Shown here piece after piece: positions 1-10,170 of a stretch of DNA of 64,000 nucleotides. The notes beneath the pieces are model-generated. The model saw only the letters and a program-made list of their open reading frames with translations, did no database searches and was not told the origin of the DNA. Position 1 is the stretch's first letter; each line of letters starts with the position of its first letter. Source of the stretch: Piezodorus guildinii (Eukaryota; Arthropoda; Insecta; Hemiptera; Pentatomidae); assembly GCA_023052935.1 (NCBI GenBank), contig CM041297.1, forward strand, positions 6,066,280 to 6,130,279. Reading direction: 5' to 3'. The translations under genes and the position numbers were made by a program.

Positions 1-149
1 GCGTTACACGGTGAGAAATAGGGTATGTGTAGGTGAGGTGAAATGGCGATATTTACATCGTTGAGCGCGCTGGAAAGTTGATGGAAGTAAATATTGTTGA
101 GATTGCTAAAATCGAATTAATTGTTTCTGCACCTGGCTTTAATGTCGTT

Positions 150-432
150 TGTTTATTTATTTAACGTCACTTTATGCTACTATGGCTAATCGGACGATGC
201 TACAGTGGGAGTCCTAAATTTTGCCTATCCAGGTTTTATTAGGATGGGATCTTTAACGAGTACCTGACATCGCACAGGCTCGGGACCACCTTTAACGTCC
301 CTCCGAAGGACGGCGTAACTAAGGATTTTTACTCCCATTAAAAAATCCTAGACCACCTGCCGGTTTGAACCCGTGACCTTTAGCATGAGAGGCTGTTACG
401 CTAGCCACCCAGCTACATGTGATCCCTTTACA
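150..432 (-). mobile_element. SINE-A copy with target-site duplication
   Basis: tRNA-derived SINE on the minus strand. The tRNA-like head (promoter A and B boxes; B box GGTTCAAAC-like) is at the right end and the A/T-rich tail at the left end. A 12-bp direct repeat TTTAATGTCGTT flanks it at 138-149 and 433-444, direct evidence of target-primed retrotransposition. Confidence 0.9.
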
Positions 433-445
433 TTTAATGTCGTTA

Positions 446-1140
446 TTGTGGAATATAGCTTTAACCCCTCGGATCCCAACAAGTTTTTTAGCCGCGCTAC
501 CTGGACCTCTCTTGATTTTTTCTCAGTTTCTGTGGCCACAAAATAAATTTCCACTATATCTGGAATCTTCTAAAGCTCTCGGACAGGTTATCCACATTAA
601 CTTCCAATTGTGATGGTTTATTGAATTCCATAGTAGATGTTCTATCACTTCTCTTTCATCAGTTCACTAGGAAGATTTCGACTGCGCCATGTTTATAGTT
701 AACGATGGAGGTTACCAAACTAGGTCAGGAAGAATAATAAGAAGGCCTGTAAGATTTCCAGATTGAAGAGACTTGTCAGTCTCTGTTTAAAACTGTTAAT
801 TTTTGTAAATTATTTGTTATATTATTTTGGTCAAACTTTAACTAAAAATAGTTTATTTATATTCATATATATTTAATTGTGTTTCTTTATCCCAAAACTA
901 TTATTTAATAATATGTATATTTTCACTGTTTGGATATTACATTTCAATTCTATAGTTATTTATTAGAAATTATATTATATATATATTTTTGCATTATAGT
1001 TTGAGATTAATATTTTTTTTTCTGCATTAAAATTCGAAACAGAAATAAAAAAAAAAAAAAAAAAAAATTGAAAGTGATTTTACAAAGCAATGTTGCTGTC
1101 ATAGGTGGCGTGCATGTTCCCGTCACTTGTGTTGTTATTG
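446..1140. other. AT-rich interior of the TIR element
   Basis: Between the SINE and the right end. It holds a short frame on either strand near 470-600 that I do not recognise, homopolymer A at 1047-1068, and otherwise low-complexity AT-rich sequence. Nothing else seen. Confidence 0.5.
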
Positions 1141-1599
1141 ACGTTTGTAGTTGGTTAGTAAATAAATTTGTACAAAAATGTCGGAAACATTTTTAGACAT
1201 TACTCTTATTATTATTAAAAAAAGATGACACCAATTGAACATTCATCTTTACATAAGAACTTGGTAACCTGAACAGAGCTAACCAACCTTTTCAACAACT
1301 TTCCTGAATAATCAGTTGCTCACATATCCGCCATTTTGCCGAGTACTGTTGCGTACTCTCACCGTACACGATGTTTTTTACCACCCTCTACTCTCGCGAG
1401 AGTACTTTCACCACACCTACACATACCCTATTTCTCACCGTGTATCACAGCCTTAACTGACCCTCAAAGGTTTGAGAATTGGCAAAAACAAAAGACAAGC
1501 TCAAACATTGAAACAGAAATCATTCAAACTTTGAGCATTTTTTAGATCTAAAACATATCATCATTTATATCACCGTATTTAAAATCGTGCTATAAAATG

Positions 1600-1885
1600 T
1601 CGATTTCCACCTGTTAAAATAGGTCGTTCACCTCCGAAATTTAAGATTGAGACTGATTATATACATATTTCCCCTAAACTTCACGGTCGCCCTGAACAAT
1701 AAAACCGGGATAACCACACTAAAATGAGATTCCTAAATTCAAATTTGGAATTAAAAATAAGACGAGCACTTAATGCAGAGACGAGGGAATACGAATTGCT
1801 TAATTTCTACAGGAAAAGGATCTATCTCAAGTCCGTGAGACAGTTTAACGACCCCACAGTAGGCCAATTAAGGTGGCGAGCTTAA
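1600..1885 (+). pseudogene. Decayed protein-coding-like stretch, unidentified
   Basis: One frame reads about 95 codons with a single stop (TAA at 1700-1702). The last part has an ATG at 1724 and runs 53 codons to TAA at 1883-1885. Composition is protein-like: after MRFLNSNLELKIRRALNAE comes a charged helix-like segment rich in Arg, Lys, Glu and aromatic residues. The pattern vaguely recalls the C-terminal tail of Golgi carbohydrate sulfotransferases (xxEYELxNFxxKR), but this is weak and unconfirmed. It could be a final exon, a retrocopy or a transposon fragment. It lies in a stretch free of the common repeats. Confidence 0.3.
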
Positions 1886-2106
1886 GAACATATCTTTCCT
1901 CAACGATTTACAATCTAGTCTTGGGAGTTTGCTTTATGATTTAGAAGTTATTGGATTTTTTTTTTTTTTTTTAGGAAAAAATGTTTATTTAGTTATATTA
2001 CTTTTTCTCTCATAAGGAACAATAATAATAGTGAAAAAAGACTTCGTTCGAACTAAATCAACCTCTACGACTAGAACCCATGAAGCGTATTGAACTCAGA
2101 ACAGTT
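1886..2106. other. Unassigned AT-rich sequence
   Basis: No repeat family or frame recognised apart from a poly-T run at 1957-1972. Confidence 0.5.
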
Positions 2107-2345
2107 GTTTGTTTATTTATTTAAGGTCACTTTACGCTGCTGTGGCTAGTCGGACGATGCTACAGTGGGAGTCCTAAATTTTGCCTATCCAGGTTTTATT
2201 AGGACGAGTACCTGACATCGCACAGACTCGAGACCACCTTTTTACGTACCCTTCGAAGGTAGACATAACTAAGGATTTTTTATTCCTATTAAAAAAATGT
2301 AGTTTCACCTGCCAGGTTTGAACCCGCTACCTTGGCCATAGCGTT
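2107..2345 (-). mobile_element. SINE-A copy, diverged
   Basis: Starts in the usual tail (GTTTGTTTATTTATTTAA) and ends in a degraded tRNA-like head. It is part of the left arm of the large inverted duplication that ends near 4380. Confidence 0.8.
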
Positions 2346-2699
2346 ACCTTAAGTCTTTTAACCAGACAAATAACATTTGTTATAAAAATGTTCAATATGT
2401 ATGAAATATATAGTAAGGGAAATTATTGATGAAAATGTTCGAATTGTGGTTGTTCACGCCATATATTATGGCCTGATGAGGTTTCATGACTGTTTCATGG
2501 AAAAAAAAAAAAAAAAAAAGGAAAACTGTATAATTTTTATGATATTTATCAATAGATCATTTTGTATTAATCTTTATTTTTTATCTGTTTTAAAAATAGT
2601 TATTATAAATATAATTAAAAGTTTTGAATAGAAGAGAAAGAAGACGATCGTTTTCAATTGTTTTTTGACTGCCTCATGGCCAGTCGAGTCTTAAGCTAG

Positions 2700-2903
2700 C
2701 GTCTGAGCGGTGAAGATGTGCCGTATATAGACCCAAGTCTCCTCTCATACTCCGTACGTTTGCAAACGAATTTCTTCATCTTCTCATCGTTCCCCTATGA
2801 ACTTGGAAAAGCCGTCCTGCAGTCATTCAACATACCTGAGAACTTCGTCCAAGCCAACCTGCGGAGATTTTCTACAATACGCAACTGGACTTTTTTCACG
2901 TGA
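2700..2903 (+). other. Coding-like open stretch, unidentified
   Basis: A 67-codon frame from just after a TAG at 2697 to TGA at 2901-2903. It is GC-richer than its surroundings and of balanced composition (contains EDVPYIDPSLLSYSVRLQ and later FNIPENFVQANLRRF). It lies in the segment that interrupts the left arm of the inverted duplication. I do not recognise the family. It may be an exon or an element-borne gene fragment. Confidence 0.3.
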
Positions 2904-3278
2904 ATATAGCTTATCTATTAATGAAACATTTAATTTCTTAATTCTTATTCAAGAAACTGTTTAATTTGATAACTATTTTTTTTTACATCTTTAAGCATTA
3001 ATTAAGTTAAGTTTGTTTCTTCTATTTTTACAATATTTTAATTAGGTTTATTTTGTTTCCTACATTTTCTTACAGCTGTTTAATTATAATTAGGTTATTT
3101 TTTTTCTTATATAAATTTATTAGGTTAATTTGTTTCTTATCTTGTTTATATGTATTTCAGTGTATCAAATGTGTTGTGATTCGTCGTTTGCTTCCATTAT
3201 TTTTATTTATTTTAAACCTATACAGTCCACTGATTTATTTCAATAGAACCACCCTCAATTTTGATTTGTCACTTGGAA

Positions 3279-3640
3279 GTACTGTTCTTTCACGGATAGC
3301 CCAGCGTATACAGTGGTTTTCAACGGAAATACACGTTTTAAGGTCTTCTGAGTCCAAATGCCCAAGTCTCGCAAAAAGGCCTGTGTGTGTGTGTGGTAAT
3401 TCCAGCACAAAAACGCAAAGTCGTACGTAACTGAAATTTCACATTTATGACAACTATACACCCGAGATGTTACAGCAACTTTTTCCTTAAAATCGGCTGA
3501 CCAGAAGAGACACTTCATACCAAACATTTTGCACCTCTTTGCGATTTTAACGGCTCTAACAATTTTGATTAAACTCGCTATATCAAAGTAAAATTTAATG
3601 GGATTTTATACCATATCCATTTCATTTTGATTGAAATAGT
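3279..3640 (-). mobile_element. Family H fragment (3' half)
   Basis: Shows the conserved 3' blocks of family H in reverse: ACGGAAATACACGTTTTA, a (TG)n tract at 3383-3395, then TTTGATTAAACTCGCTATAT. It lacks the terminal palindrome. It is the mirror image of 3775-4140. Confidence 0.85.
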
Positions 3641-3774
3641 CTTTACAATATTATTTATAAGATCTTTATTTTTCCAACAGTATCTTTATTACTATTATCA
3701 AGTTCAAAAACACAAAAAATGCATAAGAAATATTTTTGCTCTTATCTCCTTTAGTTGATTATTAAATTCGTTGT

Positions 3775-4140
3775 CTGTCAGACTATTTCAATCAGAATGA
3801 TACTTTTAGCATATTAATTTTATTAAATATTACATCGATATTGAGAGTTTAATCAAAATTGTTAGAGCCGTTAAAATCGCAAAGAGTTGCAAATTGTATG
3901 GTATGAAGTGGCTCTTCTGGTCAGCCGATTTTAAAGAAAAAGTTGCTGTAACATCTCGGGTGTATAGTTGTCTTAAATGTGAAATTTCAGTTACGTACGA
4001 CTTTGCGTTTTTGTGCTAGAATTACCACACACACACACAGACCTTGCGAGACTTGGTCATTTGGACTCAAAACGTGTATTTCCGTTGAAAACCAACATTT
4101 TCACCAATACTTTCCCTTACTATATATTTTCTATGTATTG
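3775..4140 (+). mobile_element. Family H fragment (3' half), mirror copy
   Basis: Same private variants as 3279-3640, opposite orientation, about 135 bp apart. It continues to the family's CCTTACTATATAT end signal. Confidence 0.85.
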
Positions 4141-4184
4141 AACATTTTCATAACAAATGTTCTTTGTCTGGTCTTTTAAGACTT

Positions 4185-4380
4185 AAGGTAACGCTATGCC
4201 CAAGGTTCAAATCTGGCAGGTGACACTAAAAAATTTTAATGGGAGTAAAAAAATCTGGGATGCCAGGTAATCGTTAAAGATCCCTATCTTAATAAAACTG
4301 AATATGCAAAATTTAGGACTCCCACTAATCGTCTAATTAGCCATAGTATCATGAAGTGACGTTAAATAAATAAACAAACA
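4185..4380 (+). mobile_element. SINE-A copy, 5' truncated
   Basis: Runs from a degraded head with the B-box region (AGGTTCAAATC) to the tail GACGTTAAATAAATAAACAA. It is the right-arm partner of the copy at 2107-2345. Confidence 0.8.
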
Positions 4381-4407
4381 ATTATGAGACATTATCTGTA
4401 ATTTTAA

Positions 4408-4470
4408 AAAATCTAGTCCACCCCACACAAGACTTTCACTTACTTCCAAAATCAGTAAATGAAAAAAAAT
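4408..4470 (+). mobile_element. Family H 5'-end fragment
   Basis: Degenerate version of the family H left end followed by GACTTTCACTTAC, then unrelated AT-rich sequence to about 4905. Confidence 0.5.
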
Positions 4471-4911
4471 ATTATAACGTTCTATAGACACACGGCATGC
4501 AACATCATCACTCCCAATTTATAAAGGACATTCCACTCTAATGAATGAAAAAATAATTTTCCATTCATCTTAATTTAATCAAGATTTTATATTGAAGAAT
4601 ATTTTTTAGAAAGAATTCTACAAGGTAGTCTTGAGTCTATCTATTAATGACTAAAAAGAAAGAAGACAGTAAAACAGTAAACGATTCAACATGGTGGACT
4701 TTTTTTTTAGCAAGCCATTTGAAATTCATAGCTAGATAAATTGTGAGAAAAAAACCGTTTTATGCAAATATAAACTATAAATTACAGGTTATTTCCATCT
4801 AGAATTGTTTTTCGTTATTCTACGACTAGTTTGGATAATATAGCATTAAGACAAGAAGAAGAACCTATGAGTTGATAGCTAGCCTCCGCCCGACCACTCG
4901 TCGGGAGTAAA

Positions 4912-5343
4912 ACTCTAGTGCGCGAAACACACAACTTTTTTTTACCTTCGTTGTTAAAATCAATTAAAGAATTTTTTTTTTCAAATTAAGTTTGATTTTA
5001 ATAAACGTCAAAGAAACCATTATCGCCCTTTTAGGAGAAGTCGTAAAAAAGTGCCACGTACATAAAGTACCACTTCCGGTCCGCCGATTTTAGTGTGAAA
5101 GTTGCTGTAACATTTAGGGGGTATAGCTGTCTTTAATATGAAATTTTAGTATCATACAACTTTTGGTTTTGTGCTAGACTTACCGCAAACACACGGACAC
5201 ATAGACCTTTTTGCGGGACTTGGTTATTCGGACTCAGAGAAACCTAAAACGTGTATTTCCGTAGAAAACTGGAATTCGAAAATTTACACGATCGCAATAC
5301 TTTCCCTTACTATATATTTCATATACAAGTAAGTGAAAGTAAC
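4912..5343 (+). mobile_element. Family H copy, internally deleted
   Basis: Left end (CTCTAGTGCGCGAAACACAC) and right end (ACAAGTAAGTGAAAGTA) are both present but only about 430 bp lie between them, against about 900 bp in a complete copy. The middle, including the GTTGGAAAGCTAAAG block, is missing. Confidence 0.75.
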
Positions 5344-5412
5344 AGATTAAATCAATTTTAACACAATAGGTATAAGTGAAAGTCGTGTGTTGCCCGCAAC
5401 AGATTTTTGTCA
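5344..5412 (-). mobile_element. Family H 5'-end fragment
   Basis: Reads AAGTGAAAGTCGTGTGTTGC then CCGCAACAGA, the reverse complement of the family left end, directly after the right end of the previous copy. Confidence 0.65.
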
Positions 5413-5489
5413 TTCTTAGAGGATGACTCGTCCCAGAATAAAATTTATTTCCATTTTCGTTTCATAAAGTGGTTATACCATCTTTATTT

Positions 5490-5778
5490 TTGTTGTTTAT
5501 TTATTTAACGTCACTTTATGCTCCTATGGCTAATCGGACGACGCTACAGTGGGAGTCCTAAATTTTATTCTATCCAGGTTTAATTAGGATAGGGATCTTT
5601 AACGAGTACCTTACATCGCACAGGCTCGGGACCACCTTTTAACGTCCCCTCCGAAGGACGGCATAACTAAGGGTTTTTTTACTCCTATAAAAATCCTAGG
5701 GCCATCCGCGGTATTTGAACCCGCAACCGTTGGCATAGAAAGCTGTTATGCTAACCACTACACTATGGGTGGCCCCCT
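5490..5778 (-). mobile_element. SINE-A copy, near complete
   Basis: Full-length, with tail at 5490 and a head ending in a version of CCACTACACTATGGGTGGCC. This tRNA-like head variant differs from the copy at 150-432, so at least two SINE-A subfamilies exist here. Confidence 0.88.
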
Positions 5779-5779
5779 T

Positions 5780-6155
5780 TGGTTTTATGTGTTATTGATT
5801 ATATGTGTCATTAATTTGTCTTTTTCAGTTAATGTTATATGTTTATTCTGTTAGTTTTGTTTTGTTTTATTAATGAATATTGACCCATAGGGGTAAGTTT
5901 ATTTTCGATATTTAGTTTTTTTTTGTTTAAAGTAAAAGTTATAAATTTTATATATTATAAAATTGAATTCTAACGTTTTAGGTTCAATTACCTGATGTTT
6001 TTTTGTGAAAATAAAGAAGTTTCAAGTCAAAAATGGTTACTACTCACTCCCCCTCCGCTAGGCTAGCACTTATTTAAATAAATAATTATATAACGTAAAT
6101 AGAGACGTTACAGTCTAAATAAACGGTTTAGCAGTCACCTGCGGTTTATTTTTTT
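5780..6155. other. Unassigned AT-rich stretch
   Basis: T-rich sequence with no frame or repeat recognised. Confidence 0.5.
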
Positions 6156-6159
6156 TGTT

Positions 6160-6432
6160 TAATTATTTAACATCACTTTATGCTACTATGGCTAATCGGA
6201 CGATGCTGCAGTGGGAGTCCTAAATTTTGCCTATCCAGGTTTTATTAGGATAGGGATCTTTAACGAGTACCTGACATCGCACAGGCTCGGGACCACCTTT
6301 TAATGTTCCCTCCGAAGGAGGCGTAACTAAGGATTTTTTACTCCTATTAAAAAGGACCCCCTGCGGGTTTGAACCCGTGACCTTTAGCATAGGAGGCTGT
6401 TATGCTAACCACCCAGCTACAAGTGATCCATC
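6160..6432 (-). mobile_element. SINE-A copy, near complete
   Basis: Same subfamily as 150-432: the head reads CCACCCAGCTACAAGTGATCC at its right end and the tail is TTTAATTATTTAACATCAC. Confidence 0.88.
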
Positions 6433-6995
6433 TTTATTAAGACTTAATCACTTTTTTCACGTTAACCTAAACACAATACGACAATCTCAAGCGCTAACTT
6501 GATAGCGATTCATTTTCTAACGATGCTATCCTTCACCTACGTTATGACTGCGATATACTATCACCGACTGCCGCGACAGTTGGACCTGCAGTATTGATTC
6601 CACCCAGACCCATAGCATGAGAGCACGCGAGGCATAACTAACGTCACAATTCTTTGCCCGTCATGTTTTACCCCGACCTCCACGCATTAACCTCCATGCG
6701 ATCCATACAATATGTAAATAACTTCAAGAGGCAGTAATCTAAAAGGTTTTTTTTTTCCATCTTGGCGGTCTGTTTAAAGTCAGGCGAGTTCGTTTGAAAC
6801 GAAAATACTTAAAACAGCAATAATTGTTTATCGTTTTAAGGGATAAAAACGCATAACGCAACGAGGGGGGGGGGGAAACTGTTTTACATATAAGAAAAAC
6901 CTTTACCACTGCTATCAATATAAAGTCTACATTTTAGTAGAAGTATTCCCAATATTTATTAAATCGTCAAATTTTTATAATAACACGTTATTTAT
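6433..6995. other. Single-copy-looking stretch, mixed composition
   Basis: Bases 6480-6800 are GC-richer than the window average and match no repeat family seen here. No frame longer than a few dozen codons is visible on either strand. A run of 10 G lies at 6865-6874. It could be unique intergenic or intronic DNA. Confidence 0.4.
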
Positions 6996-6997
6996 AA

Positions 6998-7522
6998 TAT
7001 ATACTAATATCATACAGCTGAAGATTTTCTGTGTTTGTTTGATTGGACGCGCTAATGTCAGAGACTACTAGTTCGAATTGAAAAATTTTGGATAGTCCAT
7101 TTATCGAGGAAGGCTTTATAACATCACGCTGCGACCAATAGAATTGAAGAATCAGTGGAAAATGTGGGGAAAACGGGGTAAATTAACCTCGCATCCCGAT
7201 GATTCCAAATGATTTACCTTTTAATTTTAAAATTATTTAATTTCCCGTTGTCTTTTGCCGTAAAAATTAATAAATCACAAGGACAAACATTTAAACAGGT
7301 AGGAATCGATTCACGTCAAGACTACTTTTCACACAGCCAATATGCCTATATGTCACGTTGTCAAGATCAGATTACGGAGAAACTCAGTATGTTCTTCTGC
7401 CACAAGAAAATAAAATAAAAAATATCATTTACCCAGAAGTACTCTTAAATATGTTCTTTTAAAACTTCTTAATAGCGATCATAAAAACAGAAATTTTCGC
7501 AGACGAAGTCGCGGGCAACAAA
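6998..7522 (+). mobile_element. Internally deleted Helitron
   Basis: Three parts in order: a left end typical of insect Helitrons (TATATACTAATATCATACAG, then TTTGTTTGATTGGACGCGCT), a remnant of the helicase C-terminus (7187-7458), and a right end (GACGAAGTCGCGGGCAACA at 7503-7521). The Rep domain and most of the helicase are missing. Motif recognition is from knowledge of insect Helitrons and is not checked by search. Confidence 0.7.
7187..7458 (+). pseudogene. Helitron Pif1-type helicase C-terminus, broken
   Basis: Encodes PRIPMIPNDLPFNFK in one frame, then after a +1 shift near 7230-7240 continues as FAVKINKSQGQTFKQVGID, the hallmark of helicase motif V and its surroundings in Helitron Rep-helicases. 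Motif VI, normally a VACSR-type block, is scrambled (YAYMSRCQDQ). The normal tail residues follow in frame (NIIYPEVLLNMFF) to TAA at 7459. In an intact element this domain unwinds DNA during rolling-circle transposition. The frameshift, missing upstream domains and damaged motif VI make it non-functional. Confidence 0.75.
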
Positions 7523-7534
7523 TAAACATAATAA

Positions 7535-7797
7535 TTGTTTATTAATTCAACTTCAGTTTTATGCTATTGCACCTAATCTGACTGTACTGGGAGTCCTAAG
7601 TTTTGCCTATTCAGGTTTGACGAGTACCTGACATCTTACAGCCTCGGGACAACCTTTTTAAGTCCTCTCCGAGGGACGACGTAACTAAGGATTTAATACT
7701 CCCATTTAAACAACCTAGGGACGCCTCATAGGTCTGAACCCGTGACCTTGGGCATAGAAGTCTGTTATGCTAGCCACTAAACCACAGGTGACTCCAG
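7535..7797 (-). mobile_element. SINE-A copy, diverged
   Basis: Tail at 7535, short internal deletion around 7615, head ending CTAAACCACAGGTGACTCC. It adjoins the Helitron right end within about 15 bp. Confidence 0.82.
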
Positions 7798-8107
7798 AAA
7801 GCTTTGTATAAAACGCATTGCTTAGCAGTCTTAGGCTAATGTTACTATTTATAGATAGATAGATAGTTTTTTCTTATTTATTTTTTTCAGCATATTACAA
7901 CTAAAATAAAACAATATTACAATTTATAAAAAGGACATTAATTGAATTATGGTCTTTCAGACCGTCAGACCGTCAGAAAAAGACGGTTACACTATGAACT
8001 CTGTAAATGTTTTTTCCTTCAAAGTTAATATTAGAAAGACAGAGAATGTCAATTATTTTCCAGTAGAGACGACAAAATAGAATTTCAAATGTTATTTCAA
8101 GACTAGT

Positions 8108-8390
8108 TAAGGGTCACGTGTGGTGCAGTAATTAGCATAACAGCTCTTATGCCCAAGGTTGCGTGATCATATCTAGCGAATGATCTTAGGATTTTTTAAT
8201 AGAAGTAAAAAAATATCCTTTGGAAGAGACGTAAAAAGGTGGACCCAAGCCTGTGCCATGTCAGGTACTCGTTAAAGATCCCTATCCTAATTAAACCTGG
8301 GTATGCAAAATTTAGGACTTCCACTGTGGCATTATCCGATTAGCCACAGCAACATTAAAGTAACAAATCGAATGAACAAACGATTATAGA
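8108..8390 (+). mobile_element. SINE-A copy
   Basis: Head GGGTCACGTGTGGTGCAGTA, with a damaged B box, through to the tail region GTAACAAATCGAATGAACAAA. Confidence 0.82.
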
Positions 8391-8569
8391 TGTTTGCATC
8401 GATTTCAAATGTTAGAAAAACTGATTTTTTTACTTGAAAAAAATATTTTTGTATTTCATAATTAATATATATACCTGATTTTTTTAAAAATGCTTTGTTA
8501 TTTTAGCATTTTCTTTATTATTTCTTTTTATTTTATATTTAGTAATATTTCTTATGTTTTACAAAGGGA

Positions 8570-8757
8570 ATAACAATTCCTTGGTTTCGAAGGGAACGTA
8601 AAATGGTGGTCCTGACCCTGTGCGATGTCCGGTACTTATTAAAGACCTCTCTCTATCTAAATTAAACTAAACCTGGATAGCTAACATTTAGGAATCCCAC
8701 TGTAGCATCGTCCGATGCAATGATATGAGGGACTTAAATCGAATGAACAAACAACAA
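8570..8757 (+). mobile_element. SINE-A copy, head missing
   Basis: Begins in the mid body (CCTTGGTTTCGAAGGGAACG) and reaches the tail AATCGAATGAACAAACAA. Confidence 0.75.
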
Positions 8758-8987
8758 AGAAGATACATATACACGTATTGAAAACCATTTACCTATTATC
8801 GTCTTGAATAACATAGGAATTCCTTATTTTAGAAAGTCCGTCGTCATAATGACATACTTAAACCGGCCATTGAGAAAAACAAACATATTAATAACTCGTC
8901 GTGTGGATGTCCAAAGAGTTTGTAAACAATAACATGTTTACAGGTAAAGGAGTCAGGCAAACAGCATTCACAGTATAGCAGCTGAGG

Positions 8988-9165
8988 GAATAATAATACT
9001 AGACCTTACCGAACCCGATGGTTCGATGCCGATACCAGCAAATTTCGCCTGCACAGACTCGTCCAATGTTCACCGTTCACCCAAGCCCCTGAGATCAGTC
9101 TTAACGCAATCCTCCCATCGACGCTTCGGCCAGCCTTTCGGACGTCTACCAGTCGGATACACGTT
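8988..9165 (-). mobile_element. RTE-like LINE 3' end fragment
   Basis: Reverse complement of the last part of the LINE at 47038-47939: the region encoding the basic RPKGRPKRRW-like tail, then the 3' UTR. It starts at an AAT/ATA-rich tail like the ATT repeat that ends the 47-kb copy. Confidence 0.75.
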
Positions 9166-9194
9166 TACGGTACCCTGAGTCCAAATAGACTTTT

Positions 9195-9295
9195 AGCAGT
9201 CACCTTGTGTAGTGGCTACATAACAGCTTAGCCCATATCGCGGGATTATCCTGGTGTATGGCCTGGGATTTTAATGGGATATAAATCCTTAGTTG
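9195..9295 (+). mobile_element. SINE-A fragment (head and early body)
   Basis: Reads TCACCTTGTGTAGTGGCTAC and later TTTAATGGGATATAAATCCTT, both SINE-A blocks, then stops. Confidence 0.6.
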
Positions 9296-9384
9296 TTGTT
9301 TTGGTTTTAAGGGCAAAATACTGCGAGTGGTTATTATTGCCCAAAACATCTTCAGAAGACAATTAACTTACCTATGATGCAGGG

Positions 9385-9420
<36 letters not shown>
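9385..9420. repeat. Poly-A/T homopolymer
   Basis: An uninterrupted A run of about 35 on the plus strand. It abuts the 3' side of the minus-strand LINE remnant, where it reads as poly-T in the sense direction, so it is not that element's ordinary poly-A tail. Confidence 0.9.
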
Positions 9421-9422
<2 letters not shown>

Positions 9423-9945
9423 AGAGTCGAAATCAATAAGAATAAAACAGAACAATAGGAACAATAATCATTTGATTTAATCGGAACTGCAAACACGATG
9501 ATTAGCAAAAAAAAGGTAAACAAAAAATAAATAAATAAAATGTGTGAGTAAAAAAACCCGAATGGGTTAAATGAGGTGATATGAATGAATGTTCTTGACC
9601 AATTGAATGACACCATCGACGGCCCGATCACTATCGCTCAATGCCTCCGAGACTTTACGTGGTACGTTACATTTTACAAATTCCCTACTGTAACGAGGGC
9701 ACTCTTCGAAAATATGCCTTACTGTGAGAGTCCACTTTACATCGTAAACGGATCCCTTCGTGCCATGAGTGAGGCGGCAGTGTCCTATCCTCAGGCGGGC
9801 GATAACTACCTCCTCACCCTGCACTTTCTTGACGATGAGACCCAGCAGCTGATGGACGGTTTGACATTTTTCAATTTGTTGTTTTCAAGTGCAGTCCATT
9901 CGTTTTCGACTATGATCTTCGCGTTTATTGGCTGAAACAGCTCAG
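9421..9945 (-). mobile_element. LINE with RNase H-type ORF2 tail, 5' truncated
   Basis: Carries the C-terminal part of a non-LTR retrotransposon ORF2 of the RNase H-bearing group (I/R1-like), followed by an AT-rich 3' UTR that ends at the homopolymer. It is unlike the jockey and RTE copies elsewhere and appears once. Confidence 0.65.
9567..9824 (-). pseudogene. Non-LTR retrotransposon ORF2 C-terminus (RNase H/zinc-knuckle region)
   Basis: An 85-codon open frame. It contains the landmark EEVVIARLRIGHCRLTHGT and then LTVRHIFEECPRY, the conserved tail after the RNase H domain in I/R1-type LINEs (usually RLRIGHTRLTH and a CxxC...H...C knuckle). The first cysteines of the knuckle are missing, replaced by GSVYDVKW, so the motif is damaged. 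Further upstream (9825-9945) the frame continues as recognisable linker with a stop. Frame ends at TAA near 9567 after HSYHLI. Not functional. Confidence 0.65.
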
Positions 9946-9983
9946 ATGATGAAATAAAAGAGGGCGTTATTTCTTCTAGCTTA

Positions 9984-10170
9984 ATCCTTAGTTACGCTAT
10001 CCTTCGGAGAGGAGGTAAAAAATGTGGTCCCGAGCCTATGCGATGTCAGGTACTCGTTAAAGACCCTTATCCTAATAAAACCTGGATAGGCAAAATTTAG
10101 GACTCCCACTGTAGCAGCGTCCTATTAACTACAGGAGCATAAAGCAGCGTTTAATAAATTAACAAATAAA
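9984..10170 (+). mobile_element. SINE-A copy, head missing
   Basis: Body from TCCTTAGTTACGCTATCCTT to tail TTAATAAATTAACAAATAAA; about 190 bp. Confidence 0.82.

Larger units (their letters stand above)
5..1444. mobile_element. TIR DNA transposon, non-autonomous, superfamily uncertain
   Basis: Bases 5-43 and 1406-1444 are inverted repeats differing at one of 39 positions, starting TACACGGTGAGAAATAGGG. The interior has no long reading frame and carries a later SINE-A insertion at 150-432. Near the right end are a second related motif (around 1350-1366) and a perfect 16-bp palindrome at 1389-1404 (TACTCTCGCGAGAGTA). Inward from the first two bases the end reads CACGGTG, which resembles Transib ends, but flanks of 5 bp do not match and only four bases lie left of the element, so the target duplication and superfamily stay open. 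Confidence 0.7.
2107..4380. repeat. 2.3-kb imperfect inverted duplication
   Basis: The left arm (SINE-A at 2107-2345, junction at 2345-2447, then family H at 3279-3640) is the reverse complement of the right arm 3775-4380. The arms share private features absent from other copies: the junction CATAGCGTTACCTTAAG and the family H variant TCGTACGTAACTGAAATTTC. Symmetry centre is near 3710. The left arm is split by about 0.83-0.87 kb (from about 2447 to about 3279-3315) that the right arm lacks. Confidence 0.8.
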
